Made by a program: the position numbers and the translations under genes. Below the pieces are notes generated by a model. That model ran no database searches. It was not told where the DNA came from and worked only from the letters and a program-made list of their open reading frames with translations. Of a stretch of 64,000 nt of DNA, positions 1-13,142 are shown piece by piece. The stretch covers positions 5,545,978 through 5,609,977 of the forward strand of contig CM072159.1 of NCBI GenBank assembly GCA_036850595.1. Reading direction: 5' to 3'. This DNA is from Rhyacichthys aspro. Its lineage: Eukaryota > Chordata > Actinopteri > Gobiiformes > Rhyacichthyidae. Position 1 is the stretch's first letter. Every line of letters begins with the position of its first letter.

Positions 1-1213
1 TTCTATTCTCGATTAAATTCTACCAGGAATGTACTGTCAAAGACTTGACTGTGACCAGATGTGACCCTGTCATATACATACTGATGAAATATTATTTGAA
101 AGCTTCACACTGTAAATTTTCTTTGCTCTGGCCGTACACTGCAGATGGCACACTGGTGTCTGTGCTGGTGTGTGGTATGTGTGTGATCAGCTTTTCCCTG
201 ATTGCAGAGGTGATGCATGTGAGCTTCCACTGCCGCAGCAGTATTTACGATGTGGTAATTTACTACAGTAGTCCTAGCGCTAACATCTGTTATGCATGTT
301 TGTGTGATAGAGCGAGTATGAACAACTCAGGGGGAGAGAGAGAGGTGAAGTTATTTACAGTAAAATCAAAGTGTGCAGCACTGGCTTGCACAGCTGCTCC
401 ACAACACTGCAGCCTTTCTAAACAACAGCACAGATGTTCAAACAAAATGCTGCTTGGGTGACGCACAATACATAAAAGATAACATAAACGCTTTAAATTT
501 GCAGATAAAACTTCCTGCCCAAGAAAGAAACAGCTTGTCTTTTGTGTGCAAAATCATGAGAAAAATAAGCAAGTTGGACAAAAAGTGGCTCCCTGTGGGC
601 TCATAATTTTACCCATCCAGACAAGTGGTTTCCACTCATGTGCTGCATGCAGCTTTCTCTGGCAATCGATCAAACCACTACAGCAGCATGCGCTCTCTGA
701 TCCATCACTGTTCTGAAGATGCAGGTTTATCCTTAAGCCTTAATTATGCTTTAGTTACACAACAATGATCAGAGTGAAAGCTCCACAGTATTCAAAATAC
801 TTTAAGTAATCAAATATCCACAAAGTATTGGGTTTTTCACCATGATTTCATTATTATTACTACAGAGTACTAAGTTCTTTTATAGCTATATCCAAAAGCA
901 AAGTGGGAATGGCTAATTGTGTCAAAATCAAATTTAGGGCATGATATGCAGGAATTTTTGTTTAATAGGATAAAATAATACTTCACTTGTCCTCCAGCTT
1001 TACCCACCAGAAATACATAGAGGTGAATGTATACGTGAAGACTTACATTTCTACTTTTTCTTCTTGTTTTTTGATGAAGAGGAATATATTGTGTAGTGTT
1101 TATATCGAGAGTGTAGCACAGACCATCCACACTGCCTTAATGTAGTGCCTACGAGAAACATCTAGAGAATCCTGTTATGAATGAAATATACAATAGCACT
1201 TACATGACAATGT

Positions 1214-1242
1214 AAAAAAAACAAAACAAAAACAAACAAACA
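1214..1242. repeat. A-rich simple repeat, (CAAA)n-like
   Basis: A run of A followed by irregular CAAAA and CAAA units, about 29 bases. It could be slippage-expanded low-complexity DNA or the remains of a retroposon tail; no retroposon body is recognisable next to it. Confidence 0.7.
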
Positions 1243-1540
1243 TTGAAAAGCACTATGAGAACCACTGCCACAGATGAATCACAGGCTGGAACACACTTAA
1301 GACATCCAGTTTGAGATGAATAGTCTTCTATAAGCTAAAACTAATGCTAACAAATGGGATAAGCTGTGACTATGCAGTCAACAGATTTGTTATACACTCT
1401 CACTTTGCTTCATAAGATTTACCTGGTAAATCCACAGCTAAAGAAGAAAATGAGTCATCATTTTATTATGACAACTCAGTGAGGAAAAGGAAGCTTTAGT
1501 AGTATCTGCACCATTTGAAGTCTCCCACTGAGTCTCCCAC

Positions 1541-1565
1541 TAATTAATATGAATTATATTAATTA
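1541..1565. repeat. AT-only inverted repeat with TAATTA cores
   Basis: The arm TAATTAATAT (1541-1550) is followed by five bases and then its exact reverse complement ATATTAATTA (1556-1565). Both arms contain the homeodomain-type core TAATTA. Just upstream the phrase GTCTCCCACT is duplicated. The composition is simple enough that chance is a reasonable explanation. Confidence 0.55.
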
Positions 1566-2180
1566 ATATGTACTTATACAGATTGGATGTGAACATTGTA
1601 TATACCTGAGCATGGGGAAATACAATGTGAGGAAACCTGGAGGATAAAAGGAATCACTGTGGGTTACTTTCAACGTGCCATTACCTCCACACAGCTGTGA
1701 ATGGTGTAGAACTTCAGCAGCAGCGTCCTTAATGAGCTTTGGGGGATTTTCAGAGTCAGAGCAGCAGTCAGAAGCAAAAGTCTAGGAACAAAATCAGTAA
1801 AACTGTAAACTTTTGCTCAAAACCTTCTGCATTCTTCTGTATTTTCTGTCTTTATTTGCGTCATATTTTTTTATTTATTTGTATTTATTTATTTTTTCTT
1901 CTCATTATTTTAGATGGTGTGTGGATGGATAATACCACCCTTAAACATTCCTCTATATCTACATATGTACTTTTGTTTCCCACACTCAGCCCTGCCCATT
2001 AGATATTTCTCTCTTTAATCACAAAGGAAAAGGGTCTCTTCTATAATTTTCAGTTTCATCTCTCTTGTCTCCTGTAACCTCTTTCTGCACATACTCATTA
2101 GCCAATGAAAAATACATCTTCACCTTATTGCCAAATACATTTTAATGCAACTATTATACAAACACAAAACAATGCATTTT

Positions 2181-2265
2181 TAAAGATGGAGTGTGTAGGT
2201 TTTGACAGCATCTGATGGCAAAATTGCATGTTGCAATGTAACACCTCTTCTTTCTGCACCTACGA
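2181..2265 (+). repeat. Old dispersed repeat fragment (GTGTGTAGG...CATCTGATGG type)
   Basis: The order GAGTGTGTAGG, then CATCTGATGG, then a GCATGTTGCAAT block matches a non-autonomous dispersed repeat common in teleosts, remembered as 'GTGTGTAGGATTTAGTGGCATCTAGTGG'. A diverged copy in the opposite orientation lies at 31741-31812; the two align over the same three blocks in the same order. I cannot name the family, and the outer ends are uncertain by tens of bases. Confidence 0.45.
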
Positions 2266-5098
2266 TGATGAATTTGCTTGAGACTTAAGATACACAATTA
2301 ATTTAGTTTGTATTTGTCCCAAGACCTCAGAATGTGTCTTGAGGATATGGGTTTGCCTCTCCTCCAGTCGCTTTGTTTCTCTACTTTGAGAAGTTGCAGG
2401 AACAGATAGCAATCTTGGTTCTATAGCACTTAAAAGGTCTTTTATTTCTGAAGGAATAGATAAACCCATTCTGTCACACTCATACTTTCTCAAAAAATTT
2501 TACATAATGCATGACCTTATGTTATTTTGTCTGCACTTCTTAGAAAAGGATATGCATGCATTCAAATGGTTAGTGCTGAGACATCCTGTTAAAATGTTGT
2601 TTCCCGGAAATGGTCTCCAAACTTTCATTTCCTTCCTATGCAGCCATCAAACTGACATGTCTTTGGAAGTAAGAGCACTGAGCAATACTCCAGAGGGGAT
2701 CAAAAGTTAGTTTTGCCATTCCAAATTTTAGCTTTTATGTTGATGGAGCTCAGGGGGCATCAGCTGAGCTCCCGAAGCTCTTCATGTCTCACACAGTCGT
2801 TTTTGGACCCATCACTACACGTTCCACCTCTGGCTGTCAACATCACTGCTCTAATCAAACTCTCTGTTATAATGTTGACAATGTGTCAATAGTTTACAGT
2901 TATATATTTTCGGTAATGATAAAAAGTGTCCCATTCACATATGTAATCATGTGTCCAAAATGTAATCACATATTCTGGTGTCCAGATGCATTGCAAATGA
3001 CTGTAATTATAGACAAGCATTAACAGTGAAAGCAACTGGACAGATTGAGCAAAAAGAGCTTCAGCTTGTTTTCATTAACAACACAAAATGTGAACTGTTT
3101 TTTAGAAGCTGGTTCTGAAAAATTGTAGCTACTGAGTTGACATTTAAGTTCCAAAATATGCAACACTTTTAAATGTGCATGATTTCATTTTAGATCTTGC
3201 TCAATTTGTACCTATCAAACAAAACAAAACAATGTAGTGTTTGAAATAAATGACTGTTATCAACAGCACAGAGATGACTTTCAACTATTCACAATCTCTG
3301 TAAGACAAAAAAAAATAGTTTTAAATTCTTTCAGGGGCAACAGGTAGTTTCTGATATAACTGAACAATTCTAATATTAATCTAGACCAACCTTTGCTAGA
3401 AAAAAATGTGTTAAGGATTACTGATAAAAAGGCAAGAAGAATGTGTACCTAAAATGTATATTCTCTTTGATAGGCATAGTTAAAGAGATCACTGGCACAG
3501 AGTGAAGAAAACAAGCAAAGACTATAATATGTTTGAAGCATTGTAAAGGTTAAGAGCTGCTTTTGTCCTCAGTGAATAAAAGCATGGTAAATACTGCATT
3601 TTATAGTCCAGAGATAACACCGGTGTTGTATAAACAAATGCAATGCCATCTGAGCCAAACAGGAACACTCCATAAATGTCAACCCTTTTTCTCCTCAAAT
3701 CTCTAAATTGGGAGAAACCCTGTAGATGGCTGCCATTATCTGCTTTGGCAGACTCGCTCTACTTTGTCCACTGCCATACCTTTGCCCTCGGGCATCAGAC
3801 ACCCGGGGGCAGTCGACTGAAACTCCAGCCAAATCCATCACGTCTTAAAAGAGGCTTATCATGAACAGAGAGAAAGAACAGAAACTTCATTTACAATGTG
3901 AAAAGACAATTGGCGATACAGAGGTGTTAACTAATATTTTGTGATCCTAGCCATTATGTGAAGCTCATCCTCACCCTTTGAGCCATTTGGAATTATAGTT
4001 AGTTAGATATAAAGCATGAGGGAAGAAATGTTTGCTCTTGATAACTAACAATGCTATCTGCTAGAACCACAGCATTTCAAATGGCAATGTGCAACACATT
4101 GAGAAAGTATTGACAGTCACAACACCCTGCCTTTAGTATAATCACTGTCAAGTGCAAAAGCAGAATTCAAATAGGTCATAGTAATTAGGTCTGATAAAGC
4201 ATCTCTTACAAAAAGAACAAAAATCTTCATACACTGCTAAAAAAAACAGTTTTGTAATTTAAAATCGGAGTCAATGGTCCCACTTTACTTTTTCTTGGCT
4301 CTGGTTTGGTTCCAGAGACTATGAACACTGGTGCTTTGCTTGATTCTGCATCAGCTTGAGTGGAATCAGTTTACCAAAGTCGAAAGTGATTAATGAAAGG
4401 CCTTGATCAACACTCAACAGCAACATGGCACAAATGTTTTTTGTCCAAGCATGAATTTATCCACTGTAGATGATAAGAGGATGACAGCAATATTTATGGG
4501 ACAGATATGGTACTGTTAAGTAACTATATTTAGTACCTGAGCCAGCAGACTAAGGGCAACAATACTCATAAATAGTTGAGTGAATAAATGAAATTTATAA
4601 TGACATTCATATCAATGCTTTGAGGAAAACTAGGGATAGAAAACAGCAATGGTTTCCAAAACCAGAACCAAGAGTTCTCTGTCAAATCCAATAAACACAT
4701 CTTTTTTGTCTCATAAATACTCACGCTGTCCATATTTTGAATGCCCTATGCCTCATGCACTATTGTCGTTGGAGGGATTAGGTGTTTGCTTGTCTCCATT
4801 GACCTATCTGGACTTGACAGCATTTCTTTATACCTGGCAGAGTGGAGCTTTCCTGGGAGAGTGTTCCACCAACAGAGGCACACACTGTTTCCCAGATCTT
4901 GACACATTCCCAACAGGAGTCCAAAAAAATAAAAGGCAGTTGGAGTTCCGACTGCAGTGACAAGGATGAGATCCCTCACTGGTTTTGCACCTGTCACTAC
5001 CACTTTCCTTTAATAAGACACTGACTCAAGGATTTAAGGTGTTTTATTGTAAATGGCACCTTTTTGTGGTTTAGTTTTGCATGTGCCAAAATATTCTG
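2266..5098. other. Non-coding stretch, no gene recognised
   Basis: Unique-looking AT-leaning DNA. Open frames reach about 100 codons (4649-4960 plus) and overlap equally open frames on the other strand (4746-5003 minus), which is the pattern expected from locally stop-poor DNA, not a gene. No splice-flanked exon with a recognisable peptide was seen. Confidence 0.55.
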
Positions 5099-5135
5099 TT
5101 TTTTTTTGTTTTTGTTTGTTTGTTGTTGTTTTTTT
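5099..5135. repeat. T-rich simple repeat with (TTTG)n/(TTG)n units
   Basis: Low-complexity tract of T runs interrupted by single G at 3- to 5-base spacing. A similar tract occurs at 10357-10388. No attached retroposon body is recognisable. Confidence 0.75.
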
Positions 5136-8100
5136 GGCAGCATCCATGCATTTGTTGCACAACTGACTTATAAGCGTTACATTTAAATGGTTTTATTCAT
5201 ACCAAGAAGTCAAATTGTAAACCAAAGTCAAGTTTGGGTGAAGTAGGTTACCTCTACCTTTTGAGTGTGAGTTCTGGGGCTTTGCCTTTTGTCCTAGGGG
5301 ACAGAGGCTTTTGAGTTTATGCTCTATTTAACTGTGTTGTGTTGTGACTTTTACAAGGCCGGCAGAGATGCACTTTTGTGCCTGTAAATGTCCCGCCTCA
5401 AGCTCTAAACAGAAGGCTCTAAGCACACTGTGACCCATAAAGGATAAGTAGTAGGCAATATTTATTATACTGTTTTTGCTGGTACTAATGTAAACAACAT
5501 GCTATTGCTCTGACAAACTTACTTTGAGATGAATGGTTACTCACAGGTGGTTTACCCAGTCACCGACCAGGTTTTAAGGGTTTTGAGTAGAAGCTTTCCC
5601 TGATGGTTCTGTGACTGTCTGTCCAGTCAGGTTACTTGTATCACAAAATAATTTTTTGAACAACAAATGTTGTTCTACCACCACCATTGTTGTTCTACTT
5701 GCTGTGTGTCAGCAGCCAATAGCCAATACCAGCATCTAAACAGGCACTTACACACTGAAAATGTAACAGCATTGAAGTTGGGCTCTTTTAAGGTAAGATT
5801 CATGGTATGCAGTGGGTTCCACCATGTTATAGTCAAGGGACAAGGGGGTCAACAGGGGTCACTCTTGGTGATAACTGCAATCACAAAGAGGCTTTGATGA
5901 AGAAATCTCATTAGTGCTAATACCTGATAGCATAAATGTGGCTTACACACATCCTTCATGGTGTCTCCTTCATCACAAGTGAGCACACACAGACTCTGGC
6001 AGCCATACACACAAGTATATATGCAGAGCCCTTTTAATGAGCTCATAATGAGAGTTTGCTAACATGATTTGGATTAGTGGACCCACTGTATAATACCTAT
6101 TAAGCAAATAAAACCCTCCTGACTCCTCTGAGGCTAGATCTTATTGGCTTGTGTTCCACATGATGACATATTAACCAGGGCACAAAGGTTATCTGATTAT
6201 TCTGTCCATAAAATTGGTTGAGACATACTGTGGTTTAATATTGGAAAACAGCCTTAATTAAAATCTATGGACTATCAGTACTGTTAGCTAAGGGCATAAT
6301 GCTGACACTTGCCTGTATGGCAAATATGATTTATTTATATGCACGTATATTTATGTATTATTTAACAGTCAGTGCTGGGAGTATATGTTTATTTATACTG
6401 TTATGTTTATTCACACTTCATCTTAGGCATTTACTTTTGACCATTGTTCTCACTCTGAAGGCAAAATAAAAATGGCAAACACTAAAAATGCAGCACACGC
6501 GCTGTGTTATTTTGATGTGATCATGCACTACAGATAACATACAGGTGTCCCACATTCTTCTACTTCAGTATTTCACACAACACACCTTTTGCAGCTTTAT
6601 CATTAGTCCTAGGTACAGTGAAAAAACTGTAGTGCTGAAGTAAAGCACATCATCATTTTCAATTAACTTTTTAAATAAATTGAAGTACACACATTTAAAA
6701 CACAAAAAGCGATGATTTAATTGAACAATGCGGCCTTTCACTAAAAGGATTTGGGGAGGCAGAGCTGCTATCATGCTGCTAATGCTCCCCCTGGTTGTTC
6801 CTGGCTTTTGGTCAAATTCCCAGTGGATCAATTGACAAGTTCCCCCTGCTGCCTCACAAACTGTTTCATGGCACTGGATTAAAGAGGGAAGGAAAACAAG
6901 TCTGAACTCTAGACAGTCCCACGACAGCGCCAAACATGGCAAGCTTTTTTTCTTTCTATACACCAGTCCTCTGCTTCTGATTCACTTTTTTTGATTTCAA
7001 TCCGTGAAACAGCAGGTGACACCACAGTGCAGAAGGACTTTGTATTTTTAATATGTTTTGAAAAGAGGAATTTTAGGCAAAGTTCAATTCTGGTGCACGC
7101 ACAACTGTTAAAGGCAGGGTCTGTAAAATGCAACAAAAAATAATGTTATGAATTGAAACTTAAATATAGATTGCTATCTCTATTCAGCAGGGAGATAACA
7201 GATAAAAAAAAAGAGTCAAGCTTCATTAAATGCTCAAATGCAATGTGTTTGGAAGACATTCAATTGACAGTCAATTTGACAAAACAAGTGCATTAATTAA
7301 ATCAATTATACTTTTCATTTCATCACTTCTCATTAGTTGATTGTATAAAATAATGCTTTAAAATGAAAATGTAGATAACTGCACCTGGTTTACAGCTGCT
7401 GTACTCTAAATGACCAAAAACAGCATTAGTTTATCAACATAAACACAAAATGCATAACCTCAAAATAGTCTGTTCACAAATTAATGTTACACTATTTACA
7501 CAATGATGCGGAGGCTGGAACGAAACAAAAACGTCTCCTCAGCCAGGCTCAATGTTTGTATTCTTTGGAGTTATAACATACTTGTACAAACATAACTAAC
7601 ACAACACAATCAAGACAAAATGTTGTGATGTAAATGGTCCTTGAGCTTTGTGTCCGGAAAAACTAAGCTCCCTTTTCTAACTGACTGGTCACATGTTGAG
7701 GGTGATGTAGAGGATCCTGACTGAAGAGCTGCCGGTTGCTAATATAAAGGGGGCAGTTAGTGCTGCTCTCTGACTTCTGCAGCTGTTAATCAAAGATACA
7801 GTTCTTTTTTATTTCCCCCATGTTCCAGCACAGGGCTTCCACTCTCATCCTGTTAAAAGGGTTTCATCAAGTAATCATCAATGCTGAGCAGAGTAACAGC
7901 GAAAGGAAGAAAACTAGTCTCCTTCTGTAGCAGCAATATTTTCTTCAAATCTTACTTTTATCTGAGAAAGACTTCTTGTTATAGCTGGTACATTTCACAG
8001 CAAAGGATTATGTTATGAGATATGATATGTGAAACTAACAGGGGGCTGGCTGGAATGGATATCATTCCAAAACCATAACACAGAGGAGGCATTAACAACT

Positions 8101-9611
8101 TACCACACCTTCAGAGCTCTAGTGGAGTCAAATATCTCTTTTTAGGACAAAATGGATACAGATTTGTGTCTTTTTGCCATGCATTGCTGCTCTCACTGTC
8201 AGACGTCAGAGCTGCCTTAGATCTTTCACCCGAGCCTCTGTCAGCAAGGACTGTATAGTTCCAAAGTTTAGAACATCTTTTGGACAGTCTTGCTTCTCTT
8301 TTAAAGGGCCCAGACTGTCTTTCTTCCCACTGATCTAAAACTGCAGACGGACTTTAACATCTTTAATATAGGCGTAAAACAGTGGCCTAAGTCTGGGCAA
8401 ATGGCTTCTGCTCTAGATGAGCTTTATTCTGTAGCATTCACTTCCCAGGTTCACAGATTTGGCAAAGAGCCCTCTGTACCAAAATCTCTGCACAAGACTG
8501 TGCCAATATCCTCTGTACCACAAATTTACATTTACATCACTCAGTTTCAGTTTGATTTTTCACTTATCACAGCTGCAACAGTTATTATTTTAGCTCTTGC
8601 TCCTTTTCGCTTTGAGATAGTACTACTACTAAGTATCCAAGAGTGAAAGTAGTGATTTTTTTTCTTTAAGAGTGGGTAGTGATTAAGATTTGTTCAGTTT
8701 CGTTTCGAGTAATGATGCAACAAATGACTCCAACACAAAGTTGAGGGGGCTCCTGGTGTGTTTTGCTGTGTTTCTGCTGCATCAATATAGGATAAGACAG
8801 GAATTGGGAATGAGAACAACTCACCTCACCTCAATTTAAAAGCTTATTGGAAAGTTAGTTGTGCTTCCTAAAAAGTGATTGTGAGTTTATTAAAACAGAA
8901 TCTCAAGAGACAGAAAGGCCTTGAGGCAGTACACAAGCTGCTGCCAACGAACGCCGCATAAATCCGGGCAATATATCTGTGCTGATGCAACACTACAGCT
9001 CCTGCCCACACGCACAGCCATATTATGTGAAAGACACGTATGCACACACACATGACCCACATGACCCACTCTCACATTTAAGCAAACGCACCAGTGATCC
9101 ATCCATACAGGCTGCCGTGGACCCCTTTTAAGCTAATTGGTTCTACAGCATGATGCAGGCAAAGCTCATTATGCTGCCTCTTACATAGCCACCACTGGAA
9201 ACAAGTCTCCGCTGCATGTCTTGTGGAGAAAAAAAGGGGGCAAAGTCCGTTTTAAAGAATGAGTAACAGAAGTACTGCAAACACCAGCATTTCAATTGAA
9301 TTAGCAATTTTAGTTTCAAATTTCATAATTTTAATGCATTTCAGGAGGCATTGATCAAAATACGTTCATTCCACTTGTGATGTTTTTATTTACTGCTTTA
9401 TAAAAAATATAACCAATAAAATAGATCCAGCTGAACTGACCTCACCAAAATACTAATGCATTTTACACCTCACAAAATTCTAACTCTGAGTTTTTAGATG
9501 AAACATTTTATATCATACTATGTTATAAAATGTATGTAAAGACAAAAATCAAAACAAAACAAGAACCTACTGTATGTTTAATATTTGTATTCACCGTCAG
9601 CCTGCCAACCC
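5136..9611. other. Non-coding stretch, no gene recognised
   Basis: No coding region is supportable. The largest open frame is on the minus strand at 6565-6963 (132 codons); its translation has no recognisable domain. Positions 6330-6420 are very AT-rich with repeated TTTAT words. A short duplicated TGACCC motif at 9053-9067 is listed separately. Confidence 0.55.
9053..9067 (-). promoter_or_regulatory. Possible nuclear-receptor DR3 motif
   Basis: Read on the minus strand this is GGGTCA, three bases, GGGTCA: a direct repeat of an RGGTCA-type half-site with 3-bp spacing, the arrangement associated with vitamin D receptor/RXR binding. It can equally be viewed as a two-unit tandem duplication of a 9-base word next to a short CA run. 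There is no neighbouring promoter to support function. Confidence 0.15.
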
Positions 9612-9630
9612 TTTTTTTTTTTTTTTTTTT
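9612..9630. repeat. T19 homopolymer
   Basis: Uninterrupted run of 19 T, inside a generally T-rich stretch (9595-9725). On the minus strand it would be a poly-A run, but no retroposon body is recognised beside it. Confidence 0.85.
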
Positions 9631-9905
9631 AAAATCCAAAATGAAAATCTTTTGGCTGTTAAATACAGCATTCATTTTGCACTTTTACTTTTTTTCTGTT
9701 TGGTTTTTGTCATTTTTGTGCTATTTTGCTTTGTGTGCAGTCATATCCCGGACTGAAACAGCCACTTGCCACTTGGATATTCTGCTGTCATTGATTCAAT
9801 GTTGACAAGCCATGTTCACAAACCATCCATAATGAGTAATTGAATGATATTGTTAATGATACTTAATGATACTAACTGATTCCACTTACCTCATTGATGA
9901 TGCTG

Positions 9906-9908
<3 letters not shown>

Positions 9909-9948
<40 letters not shown>

Positions 9949-10027
9949 ATTTTTTTTTTTTTTTTTTCCCCTAGAGGGACCCCCCCCCCCGGGAAAATTT
10001 TTTTTTTTTTTTTTTTTTTCATTTAAA

Positions 10028-10068
<41 letters not shown>
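9909..10068. repeat. Extreme homopolymer block (poly-T with an internal poly-C), possible artefact
   Basis: Four long T runs (9909-9944, 9950-9967, 9998-10019 and 10031-10068) are separated by short pieces, one containing a run of 11 C (9980-9990) followed by GGGAAAA. Perfect homopolymers of this length in series are rare in natural sequence and are classic sites of base-calling and assembly error. The block may be a compressed or partly miscalled low-complexity region, so its length and internal bases should not be trusted. Confidence 0.8.
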
Positions 10069-10069
<1 letters not shown>

Positions 10070-10195
10070 TGTGTGAGTATGTGAATGCCTAGTTGCTGAA
10101 AACATGTTTGACAACATTAATGTGCAGAACTAGATGTCTAAGTAGAAAACCATTGTGCATATTATTTCTAAATACGGCAATTACTATAAATAACA

Positions 10196-10285
10196 GTATT
10201 TTTATAGCATTTTTTACACCAAGCATCCATTTACCAATTTGCTCTCACAGACAGACACATTCATACACCAACATCACAGACAAAA
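10196..10285. repeat. Possible degraded LINE/SINE-type repeat fragment
   Basis: The order TTTATAGCATTTTTTACACC, then GCTCTCACA, then ACACATTCATACACCAACA is reminiscent of a widespread fish repeat with 'TATAGCGCTTTTCTACA' and 'CATTCATACACCGATGGC' phrases. The similarity is weak and from memory. A second echo, TACACCGATGGCAGAGATGGC-like, lies near 23465. Confidence 0.22.
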
Positions 10286-10356
10286 CAGGTAAGGTATAGG
10301 GTTTAATGCCATCCACACTTCCACAATATAAAAACATAAGACATTGTTTTGTACAG

Positions 10357-10388
10357 TTTTTTTTTTTGTTTGTTTGTTTGTTTTTTTG
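10357..10388. repeat. (TTTG)n-like T-rich simple repeat
   Basis: A T run followed by four TTTG units and another T run. Simple sequence, no associated element recognised. Confidence 0.8.
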
Positions 10389-13142
10389 CATTGTTATATT
10401 TGTGCTGCATTTCATAAAATTACAGAAAACTCAACTTAATACTACTTCATACTACTTTAGATTAAAACAAGCCTTTTAAAATCTCTGAAAAAAAAAAAAA
10501 TCATAGTTATCTAGACAGTGTTATCTGGAAACATTTTCATTTTGGTGACTTTTGAAAAAAATGTTGAAATAGAGAATCATTAGTATAGTATAACAGCTAA
10601 TATTAAGTGTGTTCCAACAAGCATCTGACTTTGATGAGTCTAGACATTACCAAGTGATGATGTGTTTATCAAACATTAACTAAAAAAGTTTACCTTCAAA
10701 ACAATGAAATAGATTTCTTTTTTTTCTTGCAGTACCCTGTTTGTGTTGTTCATGTATTGTTTCATGTTGACTGTGGTGGCCTTTTATAAACATTACCTTT
10801 TGCTGACAGTGATTTTCTTTATTGCCTTCATTGCAAAATGTTTTGAAGGATCTCAACTGCGGTCAAGGTCAGGCTGTTTGTTCATTTGTTTTGCTCTGTC
10901 TTTTCTTTATAATCAGCCCTTTTTTATGTGATCTCTGTTCGGAGCTCTCTGTCACAGGTTAAACATGTTCATCTATCGAAATCCTTAATAATAAACCATG
11001 ACAATGTCGATTTTTTCCAGACACATCATTCTTAACAGTTTTCCACACTTAAAAATGACTCTGCACATTTAATTAGACATGTACAACAGCATTCATGTCA
11101 CACAGTTGATCTTTGCGATTGACCCTTCCTTGACCTCTCATCCATTTCATCTAGCCTGACTCTGCTGCCATATCTGCTTGCCATCTGTCTCTCTGAACTC
11201 TTTTTCATGTCATGTCAAACATCCACGCCTTCCCGTCCTCCTCTCCTTGTCTCTTGTCAAAGTTTTGACATAAAAGCGCAGAGGTTTACAACAAGCAGCG
11301 TTGTCGAGATTAAACCCTTCCAACCATACTGTGACTGCCCACACCTCTGCCACAGGTCCAACGCAAAAGCTGACAGGTTGGTGTGTGTGTCTGCTAACAA
11401 CAGCGCATGACAAGTTCTTCCAGACATGGGCCAAAAAGAAATATTCACACTGTTATTTTTAGCTCACATAACACATGAGAGTGGTGTACATTTGAGTGTC
11501 TGTGCAGGAAAGACAGTTCTGTGCCTTCACCAACCAAGTCCCTGTTGAATTTATGTGTTCTAGTGGATATGTGGTTGTATTTCCCAAAAAAAATGGAATG
11601 GCAATTTAAATAAATGGTGTCCTAAACATGTGTGAAGAAAGAAAGAAGAACAGGAAGTTTTATGTTGCATAAACCACTGGAATCACAGTTCTTTTGAAAC
11701 ATATAAACAGTGATCTTGTTTCAACATAATTTCATACATATTTCTGAGCAAACCCAGGTGACATAGGTAAGATAATGTCTACTGGGTTTGCAAAATGAAT
11801 TGAGTTCATTCATGTCTAGGAAGATTGATTGCTCTGAAACTCTGAAAAAAAAAAACTCAGTCAAGCTCAATCTGTCTGCTCTGATAAGTTTTCATTGTGA
11901 AGTAATGAAACTAATGCCTCTTTGTACAGACATTAATCAGCGCTTTTGTTTTTTTAGAAGGTTGAGCAGATGGGGTCGATTATGCACTATTTAAAATGGA
12001 GTTGTAACCAGTGTTTTAGTTTCAAAGAAGACATCTGTGATTTTGGTGCTTGTATTGGCTGAGTTAGTGCTAATGTCCACATGCCTTCTTTGCAACCTGT
12101 TCCTGAATATGTCTTGACCGAACCCCTCTAAAGAAATATTTTAGTTTGTACACTGTAAACTTTTATAGAATGCTCCTTTAAAACACATGTCAGATTTGCA
12201 TGTCTGCAATATAATTGTGTTGCACATTTTTCCAAGTACGAGTGGGAAAGAGTTTCTGGAAACCATGGGTGGATATGTCTGAATTGGTCGACTGGCTGGG
12301 CTTTTGAACAAGCACAGTATTTTGTTGGATTGTGACTCATTGCTACCAAAGTAAACGCATATTGCTAGGTGCACATAATCAGATGTTCCACCCTTAAAGT
12401 TGATTTCTGATTCAGGTCTAGTTCAGGTCTCTGTATAATGCCTGTACGTGGGTGTTCTTATATACATCTGCCTCTTACACTGGTTCAAATGAGCATCGCC
12501 AACAGTGCAGCATATCAAACAAATCAGCTCCTTCCCACGCTAATTCTGTTGGCTCTTGTGTTCTAATATCTCTTAGCCACTTTATGCTAATAGTGTTAGT
12601 GGCCTGTCTATACAAGAACAGACTAATATTGTTATAGCCTTTGTATCTAATTAGCTGCGCTGTGGCTGTGAAAGGGCTGTATTGACAGAAAGCTAAGAGA
12701 AAACCCGATGAGAGAAGTGTCATTAGGCCGCCACGCGTCTCAGTCTGTGTGTGTTGTGTTTCCGTCGAAGTGCACGTGGGTGTACCCTTGCAGCCTTGTT
12801 CATGGCTGAGTGTGGATACGTGGGTTGAGCGATAGGTCATTAGATACTACGGTATTTCTATCTGTCAGACAGTCATCAGGTCGATCTTTTGCTAATCACA
12901 TAATGGCTTTAAAGGTTGGCAGGAGACAGACAGAGTGAGGCTGGAGAAAAGAGCAGGATCCTTAATTACCTTAAAGTAAGGCATTAACATAGTATCACTG
13001 CACCATCTGGATCACAAATGGACTTTAATTTACTGTTACTGGCAAGAGCAATATGTTCCAGAAGACACATGCAGTGTCAAATGGATCATGCCAACTTTCT
13101 ACCTACATGTACAAAAAATATTTATTTTTTTAACCTGTGAGA
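10389..13142. other. Non-coding stretch; one candidate conserved segment
   Basis: No gene is recognised. Overlapping open frames on both strands at 11207-11448 and a 121-codon minus-strand frame at 12475-12840 have no recognisable peptides. The segment around 12520-12740 is of even composition with TAATTAG, TTAGTGTTA-like and GCTAATTC words and could be a conserved regulatory element rather than coding DNA; this is unproven. Confidence 0.5.

Larger units (their letters stand above)
1..2180. other. Non-coding stretch, no gene recognised
   Basis: Apart from an A-rich run and an AT hairpin listed separately, nothing here can be named. The longest open frame (positions 45-461, plus strand, 138 codons) has a Cys/Ser/His-rich translation without a recognisable domain or a convincing coding pattern. 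Positions 1840-1900 are rich in TTTATTT-type words. It is most likely intergenic or intronic DNA. Confidence 0.6.

Noticed and set aside
45..461. 138-codon open frame on the plus strand
   Set aside because: Length is within chance expectation for 64 kb in six frames; the translation has no domain, and another frame is open over its 3' part.
6565..6963. 132-codon open frame on the minus strand
   Set aside because: No recognisable domain, overlapping open frame in another register, no supporting signals.
9530..9805. Phe-rich open frame across a poly-T run
   Set aside because: Openness is caused by the T19 homopolymer and the surrounding T-rich sequence.
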